Assembly (NCBI GenBank): GCA_916048095.2
Contig: OU696589.1
Span: 3,727,448 to 3,791,447, forward strand
From: Sacculina carcini
Taxonomy: Eukaryota; Arthropoda; Thecostraca; Sacculinidae
Direction: 5' to 3'
Length of the DNA: 64,000 nucleotides
The first letter of the stretch is position 1, and every line of letters starts with the position of its first letter. Made by a program: the position numbers and the translations under genes. The notes under the pieces are model-generated. The model did no database searches and was not told the origin of the DNA. It saw only the letters and a list, made by a program, of their open reading frames with translations. Positions 40,259 through 50,200 of this stretch are shown piece after piece.

Positions 40259-43200
40259 CAACACGACACTCCATTCACATAGCACTCATACAGGAAACAA
40301 AATTGCAACAGCACCACAGAACACCCACCTTTCACAACTATACCACCATCCGCCAAGACCGCACTAGCGGTCGAGGCGGTGGCCTCATCACACTCATACA
40401 CAGTACTATCAACTACACAAACACCAGCACACAGACACAAACACTACTACCACCAAACGACACCACAACAGAACAACAATCGATACAAATACGCACTGGC
40501 TCACACTCACACATTTCAATCATCAACGTATACATTCCACCACAAACTTCACCATCAGTACCTCGCAACTACACACCAGATATACGCAACCTCACAAACA
40601 CACCTAACACAATACTGGGCGGTGACTTCAACGCCAAAGATCCTGCCTGGTACACACACAATCCACTCACCAACAGAGGCACAGACATACTACAACAAAC
40701 AGAACACCTCTACATTCTCAACAACACTCACCAACACACTCACACCACACATCAGGCACACTATCATTCGACATCACCTGACATCACATTTTGCACACCG
40801 GATCTCACTCACACAACCACTTGGAAGGTGGTCAAAGAGCTTGGCTCAGACCACCTTCCAATCGTCATCACCACCAAAATCAGAACAGCACCAAACACAC
40901 CCAGACGCACTTACACAAATTACACAAAAGCCAATTGGTCACAATTCACACACGACACGGAACTAGCATTTACACAACTCAACACAACAGACATCACAGA
41001 CATAAACAAAACAGTCCAAACATTTAACAGCATCATACACAAGGCAGACAAACAACACATCCCAAAAGGACACAGAAAACACCACAACCCAAACTTTACA
41101 CAAGAAATACACACACTCATCAAACAACGCGACACACTGAAACACTCTCCGACACCACACTCACACAATACATCCGAAGAAATACACGCACTCAACACCA
41201 CAATCAACACCAAGATACATGAACAAAAATCACTGAACTGGCACAACTACATAAAAACACTAGATCACAGATCAAACACCACAAAACTATACAACACACT
41301 GAAAAGCATCACACTCTCAAACAGCAATATAACACGCACACACGCAGCCATCACGACCGACACATCATCTGTACCATCAAATAAACAACAAGCAAACACA
41401 CTCATTAACCACTACTCACACATCAGCCACATCACTCCTACACAAAAAGACAGGACAATCATCAGACGTAAACACACATTCAGCACAGATCCACTATACA
41501 CACCATTCACACATGCGCAGACACGACACATCATACACAACATCAAACAATCATCAGCCTGTGGTCCAGATGGAATAAGTAACATCCATCTAAAACATCT
41601 TGGTCCACAAGGCATACAGACACTCACCAACATATCCAACTACAGCTTCTCACACAACACAATACCTCACATCTGGAAAACGGGCATCATCATCACACTA
41701 CACAAACAAGGCACAGACCCCACGCTTCCTTCTTCACATCGTCCAATCACACTGCTCTGCACACCATCAAAAATCACAGAACGCCTCATCCTCAAACTCA
41801 TCACACCACAAATCCCACTATCACAATCACAGCACGGCTTCAGATCACTGCACTCCACAACCACACTGCTCACAAAACTCACACAGACCATGATGGGTAA
41901 CATAAACACAACAAAACCACCACACAGAACACTACTCATAACACTAGACATCAGCAAAGCATTCGACAGAGTTCCACGACACAATCTCACAAACAAAATA
42001 CTAGACACCACACTTCACAATAACACTAAGAGATGGTTGGCCAACTACCTCGCTGGCAGATGCGCCCATGTGAGGTACAATGGACAATCATCTCACACAC
42101 GCAACATAACAAACGGAGTCCCTCAGGGCTCCGTTTTAGCACCAACACTATTCAACCTATACCTACATGACATGCCAGCACCCAACACTCCATCCATACA
42201 GATATCATCATATGCAGACGACATCACAATCACAAGCACACACAGACACGCCGACACAGCAGTGCACACACTACAACCTTACATCAACACACTACAACAA
42301 TGGTTCAGCACAAACCAACTGAACATTGCACCTGCCAAATCCACAGCCACACTCATCACCAACTGGACATCCGAACACAACTACACACCACAAATCACCA
42401 TCAACAACACGATCATCCCACACACGCACACACCAAAAATACTAGGCGTCACATACGACACACAACTCTCATTCAAACAGCACATCACCAACATTAAAAC
42501 CAAGGTCACTCCACGCCTCAACACACTGAAAGCACTCTCTCACACAACTTTCGGACACAACAAAGACACCACAACCACCATATACAAACAGTACATCCGA
42601 CCCGTCATAGAATATGCTAGCCCCGCATGGGCTAGCAATCTCGCAACACGCCACACAAACACACTTCAAACACTTCAAAACACCGCACTCAGAACAATAA
42701 CAGGATGCACAGCTACCACACCAGCAGACCACCTTCATCACGAAACCAAAATACTCAAACTGACACACCACCTAGACATGAGAGGCACACAAACACTCGC
42801 AGCAGCAGTCACCAACACAGCACATCCACTACATCACCTCACAACACAAGACAACACAGACAGAAACATAAAAACAACACCAAGCACACTTTACCACAGA
42901 CAAATTTTCACATCACTTCCACCAGCTCCCCCACGCACATCAATCAAGAAACACATACACACAGTGATCGCACGGAAAGCCATACACTCACTACAACACA
43001 ATACACTCCTACAAAGACACCCACCTGACATACACAAATCAGAAAACACACTCACACGCGAAAACAAGGTGCATCTGGCCAGGTTGAGATGCGGTCATCA
43101 TCCTGCCCTTCTGTCATATCAGAAAAGGTTGAATGACTCAATCGATGACACCTGTCCAGATTGCAATTCAGCACCACACACCATCACACACATCATGCAA

Positions 43201-46200
43201 CACTGCACAGCACACACACAACTCAGACGCCAACACAAAATTTCATCTATCAGTGACCTGTGGAACAACCCGGTCGGTGCCGTGTCTTTCCTCAGGAGCT
43301 CGAGGTTGCTCGGCCAGACAACCTGAGGAACAACAACAACAACAACAACAATGAAAGACTTATACCTACATGACATGCCAGCACCCAACATTCCATCCAT
43401 ACAGATATCATCATATGCAGACGACATCACAATCACAAGCACACACAGACAATGCTGACACAGCAGTGCACACACTACAACCTTACATCAACACACTACA
43501 ACAATGGTTCAGCACAAACCAACTGAACATTGCACCTGCCAAATCCACAGCCACACTCATCACCAACTGGACATCCGAACACAACTACACACCACAAATC
43601 ACCATTAACAACACGATCATCCCACACACACACACACCAAAAATACTAGGCGTCACATACGACACACAACTCTCATTCAAACAGCACATCACCAACATTA
43701 AAACTAAGGTCACTCCACGCCTCAACACACTGAAAGCACTCTCACACACAACTTTCGGACACAACAAAGACACCACAACCACCATATACAAACAGTACAT
43801 CCGACCCGTGATAGAATATGCTAGCCCCGCATGGGCTAGCAATCTCGCAACACGCCACACAAACACACTTCAAACACTTCAAAACACCGCACTCAGAACA
43901 ATCACAGGATGCACAGCTACCACACCAGCAGACCACCTTCATCACGAAACCAAAACACTCAAACTGACACACCACCTAGACATGAGAGGCACACAAACAC
44001 TCGCAGCAGCAGTCACCAACACAGCACATCCACTACATCACCTCACAACACAAGACAACACAGACAGAAACATAAAAACAACACCAAGCACACTTTACCA
44101 CAGACAAATTTTCACACCACTTCCACCAGCTCCCCCACGCACATCAATCAAGAAACACATACACACAGAGATCGCACGGAAAGCCATACACTCACTACAA
44201 CACAATACACTCCTACAAAGACACCCACCGCACATACACAAATCAGAAAACACACTCACAAGGGAATACAAGGTGCATCTGGCCAGGTTGAGATGCGGTC
44301 ATCATCCTGCCCTTCTGTCATATCATAAAAGGTTGAATGACTCAATCGATGACACCTGTCCAGATTGCAATTCAGCACCACACACCATCACACACTGGAA
44401 CACTGCACAGCACACACACAACTCAGACGCCAACACAAAATATATTCAGTCAGGGACCTTTGGAACAACCCGGTCGGTGCCGTGTCTTTCCTCAGGAGCT
44501 CGAGGTTGCTCGGCCAGACAACCTGAGGAACAACAACAACAACAATGAAAGACTACTTCAACTTCTACAAGAAATTATTGAAACAGGTTTTGATTATAAA
44601 GTGGTTATTTGTGACTTTAATCTTCCATTCATGAATTGGAATAAAGTTACCACAACAGAGGGAGGTAACAGTTTTTCATATAAATTTATAGAGAAAATTA
44701 GAGACTGCTTTTTTACTCAACACATAAGGGAAGTTACACGGATGAGAGGAGATAATAAAGCTAATATTTTGGACTTGCTCTTTAGCAGTGACAGTTCAAT
44801 CGTCGAGGAAATTGAAATCAACAGTCCACTAGGAAAAAGCGACCACTCTTGTATATATGTTAAGTGTGATCTCCATGCTGTGGAAGCAAGGAAAAAAGGA
44901 ATGCATTATTTGTACGAAAAGGGAGATTACTCACTCATGAAAGAAAAGCTTAACATAGACTGGAGTGCATTCCTTTCAAACTTGAACACGGAGCAGAAAT
45001 GGGACAAATACGCTACGAAGCTGAAACAGTCTATATATGAATATGTGCCCAAAGGGAAAGACAGAGCGAGCAGCAAGAAGAGGACAAGCCCAAACTTACT
45101 CGTGTCAAGGCAACTTTGGAAGAAAATCAAGAAACAAAGACTATGGGAGAGACTGAGGAGGTTAAAGGAGGGTACAGGAGGAGGTCATGACAGATAATAT
45201 GCGGAAGCTGACATCCAATACAGAAGGCTGAGCAATCAAATTAGGAGAGAAACAAGAAATGCAACGAAAGTCAAGGAAACACTAATCTCCAAGAACGTCA
45301 AAGAAAACCCGAAGATTTTCTGGAATTACGTATCGTCAAACACAATGACAAAATCAAGAATAGCTGACCTATACAAGGAAGATGGAAGACTGGAGAAAAC
45401 ATCGAATGATGAAGACAAGGCAGAAGTGCTGGCAAAAAAAATTCTGAAGTGTTTACGGCGGAACCAGAGGGAGAAATGCCGCAGCCAGTGCTTAGGGATG
45501 TGCCACATCTGAATCAAATGAGGATAACTCCAGACGTGATCAAGAAAGTTATTCAGAAGTTAAAAAGAAATATATCCCCTGGGCCGGACGGAATCCATCC
45601 GAGGATCATCAAGGAAATGGTGGATGAACTACTGACTCCGCTTAACATTATATTCAATAGCTCGTTGGAGGAAGGTGTGGTACCAAAGGAATGGCGTATC
45701 GCTCATTTCACACCTATATTTAAAAAGGGCGATAAATGTGACCCTGGGAACTACAGGCCTGTCAGTTTAACGAGTATATTCAGCAAAGTTATGGAGTCCA
45801 TCGTGAGAGAGGAAATAATAATACACATGAAGACACATAACTTGTTTAGTAGCCGCCAGTTCGGCTTCATATCTAGCAGATCTGCGGTTCTCCAGCTGGT
45901 TCATGTGCTGCACAAGTGGACAGAAACCATGGATGAGGGGAAGACCACAGATGTTATTTACTGTGACTTTAAGAAAGCATTCGATAAGGTACCTCACAGA
46001 AGACTTATTTCAAAGGTTCGCAGCTATGGAATTGAAGGTAGCGTACTACAGTGGGTCAAAAGCTTCCTGGCGGTGAGAAAACAGCGGGTGATGGTCGGTG
46101 GCAATGCTTCTGAGTGGCACAAGGTCAATAGCGGGGTACCTCAAGGTTCAGTGCTCGGCCCACTGCTCTTCGTGATATTCATCGACGATCTCCCAGACGC

Positions 46201-47187
46201 AATAAAGCATGGCAGTTACGTTTACCTCTATGCTGATGATACAAAGTTGTTTAGGAAGATTGAGGACGGTGACGACTGTAGCAGGCTGCAGGAGGACCTG
46301 GATGAACTGCGAAAATTGTCAGAAATATGGATGCTCCATTGCCATCCGGACAAGAGCAAGCACATGAGGATTGGCAGGACACAATTTAAAAATGAGCATG
46401 ATTATATTATGTACAGTAGGATCTCGACTTCTGATACCGAAAAATACATCGGCGTGGTTATTGACAACAAATTGGACTTCTCTGAACATCTAGCCGAAAA
46501 AGTCAATAAAGCAAATACAATTTTAGGAATCATCAGGAGGACTTTTGTCCATTTAGATGTGAATATATTCAAGGCGCTGTATACTGCGCTTGTGAGACCC
46601 CATCTTGAGTACGCCAACCAGATTTGGTGCCCACACTTGGTCAAGGATGTGGAAATGATTGAAAACACCCAGCGTCGTGCAACGAAAATGGTACCGCAGT
46701 TGAAAGACCTGACGTACGAAGATCGACTCAGAAAGCTGGAACTACCAACATTGGCTTGCAGAAGATCCAGAGGAGACCAAATTGAGGTATCATCACGCAC
46801 AAATACGATGAAGACTGCTCGGAAGGAATTTTTAACATGAGGGTCGACGTAACTAGCAGAGGAAATTCCAGGAAGATTCATAAGACCCGTCCAAGACTTA
46901 ACGTCAGAAAATATTCCTTTTCCAACCGGGTAGTAAATAATTGGAACAATTTGCCCGAGTGGGTGGTGAATGCGGAAATAGTAATTCAGTTTGAATCACG
47001 ACTAGACAGAGCATGGAAATGCCAGGCACAGTTTTACAATTATAGAGCGCAAATAACCGCGGAGCACGGCCAACCATTAAACGTCGATCAGGATACTGAG
47101 CTGGAGTCACAGGCATAACTGCCTCTTTCAGAAGGTCAACTGTGAGTAACTGTGAATATATACATATACACACTAGTTTGCAATATG

Positions 47188-47268
<81 letters not shown>

Positions 47269-50200
47269 CATATGTTAAATTTTTGTTCGACAATCTCTTT
47301 AAGAACACACACTTTTCAACACAGTTCAGTCTGAAGATTTTCTGTACGTACCAACATCAATGAAGCGGAAATTATACGATGCATCACTGAGAGCAAGAAG
47401 TACCATGTAGAAATAATATTTGTTATTATAATACAGTGAGCCACCTGCTTCTGGTTTGATAACTCTGATGTGCTTTCCATCCAAAACATCAAGGTAATGC
47501 GGAATATTTGTTTTTCCGTAAAATTGTGTTGCTGTTTCTATCTATAATTGCACGGTCACATCGGGGAAAGAAATTGGCTTTACTCGGTTCCAGATGGCTT
47601 TGCAAACTTGCTGCGCAATCGTTGATATTGTGATTATGCCTAGCCTACTCACAACAGTAATGTATATTCGTATATAATTGTGACACAGTGTGTATAATTT
47701 TACCATAAAGTATCAGTTTTCCATATCTTCACTAAGTTGATGCTATGATTCTTTGTTTTGTTCGTTTCAGTGAATCACGTTCAAAAGAAGTGGAAGGGAA
47801 TTCGCACCTGTTATGCGAGAGAAGTATCAAAGAGAAAAGCAGAGCCGAGTGGGTCAGCTGCAAGCTGTAGAAAACCATATGTGCATTATGAGATCCTCAG
47901 GTTCCTTGAGAATGCGCACAAAAATAACTGCAGCAGTATGGAGTCGGAAACGAAGAGCGGGAAGGAAGAGCGAGGTATTGATGCACCCATTGAAGACGAA
48001 CCGAGAAAAAGATCTAAGAGTAGTGACGAGGAAATGATCTCGGTTCTAAAAGAAAAAATCATCCGAGAACACAAATCCGAAACGAACAACGAAGACAGAC
48101 TGTTTTTACTTTCACTCGTGTCTGAAATGAACAAAATACCAGACCAAAAAAAACTGTCGGTAAAGATTCAAATGATGTCCATGATATCAGAAGCCCAGGA
48201 AACATCCGAGCAACATCTACAAGCATTCACATATTCACAATGCGCACATCCACAGCACATGCATTTTTCATCACATTATTCTCCTCACTACGACACATCT
48301 CCATCTCACACTTTTCGCCATACACAGCACACACCGAATGCAGAGTACGGTAACTGCGTGCCGAGCGGATCCAACTTTAATCATACTGAACATAAATTTT
48401 CGGTGTCGTCGCCACAACTATCTCACAACGGTAGTGTCAATTTGGAGTTTTGTGAATGATATATCAGCTTTATATATGTTGATATAGTGTGTTCTTGTTT
48501 AAATGACTTTTGTAATGTGTTTGTTGTATGTTCTATAATATAGAATCTATATGAATATACAGTTTGAAGCAAATTTTAGGTGGCAAATAAACTGATAAAT
48601 TTGACCTCAGTGTGACGGCTAGTTTCTCATCTAGTCTTATACTTCTTCTCATCCTTGTATCATTCATTCTGGTGTCGTTCTCTACGGCGCTGAGATGTTC
48701 CTCAAATGAGGACTTGTTCATGCGGGTAAATAATTGAATAATCCTGTGATATGATGAAATGAATGTGAAATGTGTGAATGTGATGTAATCCTCTCTATTC
48801 TTGAGGATAGCATATAATACACATGCATTTTTTCTTGCAAAGTTGTTTTCTCCGTAAGCGATTCTCCATCAAGGTGAAAAGTAGCTCTTCTTCTAATGAC
48901 ACCACATTCACAACTGATTCAACGTTTTTCCTGGTTACCAGTGTTAATGTATGACGTGATGTGTGATGTGATGTATGTTACTGTGTAAGATATTTCTTTT
49001 GCTGTTTTATACCCGTTTTCTCCTTTTTTATCATGTGTGTTATTTTTCCTGGCTAATTTATTTTCCATCTATAAGCTAATACTGATTTATATTGTTCGCA
49101 CCGGGTTATCTCTTTTACGCGCCTCTGCTCTACTTGGCGCTATATCAATTACATGTTTGTTTGTTTGTTTTTGAATTCAATGAACTTGAATGATGCACAC
49201 GAGTTACGAGCTTACAGTCGTTGAATCCATACGACCATTACACAGCAATGGAAAACAATTAACATATATAAACATGATAAAACGAATGCAGGCGGAAAAT
49301 CAATAAATGTTTAATAAATTGTGCAAAGTGATAATGTACACAACAATGATTAATGAGCTTGCTAGAAGTGTACTGGCAACGTTTCATCCAGGGCTTCACT
49401 ACCTTGTTCAGTCAGATCCCTGGGAGATATCGTTGAGTTGGATACGGCTTCACGATGTTCGTTTTTAATTTATTCAAATATTAAAATAATTTACGATAGA
49501 AAACAGCAATACTCGCTTTCGATAAAAAAGGCCAAAAAGAGGCCAAAGTATGTTTGGCCTTTAAATATAATTCCACGAGGCCAACGTCGTTCGAGAAAGG
49601 CCAAATTGACCTTAAAAGGCCAAACCTGGCAACCCTGGCTTACAGGACGGAGGATCCATCACCGTCATGTCACGTGCTTTGAAAATGCGACCAACATAAT
49701 GTGAAAACCAGCTACCCAACGCCGGTTGCCTATCCTTTCATACCGGGCAACTATACCATTTGCAATTTGATTTAAGAAAAGTGAAAATAGAATTGAGAAA
49801 AGTTAAATTAGATGAAATTAAAGTGAAATTATAGTCGCGTCACCCGGTTGACTCAACTAGTTTTTAATTAAAAACTCAACTAGTTTAGTGTGAAAGGTGC
49901 TTACATGTACCTGTATGTGTATATGTGTATATGTGTGTGTGTTTGTGTCAGTGTATGAATGTGGGGGCCCACACCTGCCGACTCGCCCAGATCGCGATAT
50001 CCCAGCTGTGTCTTGTGGTCGTAGGGTACGACCAGACCGCAGCCCTGTAGTGAGCGCGCCACCACCGCCCGCCGCCGCTGTTTGCGAGCTTCCAGCGAGA
50101 AATTGTGCTGGCGCGACCACTGCTGCAACGCCGTCTGAATGCCGCCAATGGTGGCGTCGCTGGTGGCGTCGCTTGTGGCGAGATGCTGTGTCAAATAGTG

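Larger units (their letters stand above)
36215..40260 (+). mobile_element. Second LINE, copy A (full length)
   Basis: It starts at 36215, immediately after the target sequence AACAACAATGAAAGACT, with a ribozyme-like fold. It then has a 34-base T run (36358-36391), one long ORF (36494-40225) and a (AAC)n tail to about 40260. It is inserted in the endonuclease region of the host LINE: the host frame reads NSNNNER before it and resumes LLQLLQEI after the array at 44541-44580. The Jockey/I/R1-like architecture is judged from RT and zinc motifs; the clade is not resolved. Confidence 0.9.
33331..49902 (+). mobile_element. PIF/Harbinger-like transposon (16.6 kb) enlarged by nested LINEs
   Basis: The left end reads GGCCCCTTTCACACGAGACA and CTAGTTG. 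The right end, reverse-complemented, reads GCACCTTTCACACTAAACTA and GTTGAG, an imperfect terminal inverted repeat. Flanking trinucleotides (TGA left, TTA right) do not match exactly, so the borders are approximate. Inside, a MADF-BESS gene runs from the left and a DDE transposase from the right, the same convergent two-gene plan as the small Harbinger element at 22901-24022. LINE insertions in the MADF intron account for most of the length. The whole lies antisense in HPF1 intron 4. Confidence 0.7.

Noticed and set aside
34124..48459. MADF-BESS as an ordinary host gene nested in HPF1
   Set aside because: Harbinger-type terminal repeats surround it and a Harbinger transposase lies convergent with it, matching the two-gene plan of the small element at 22.9-24.0 kb. 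A domesticated role is still possible and is raised as a finding.
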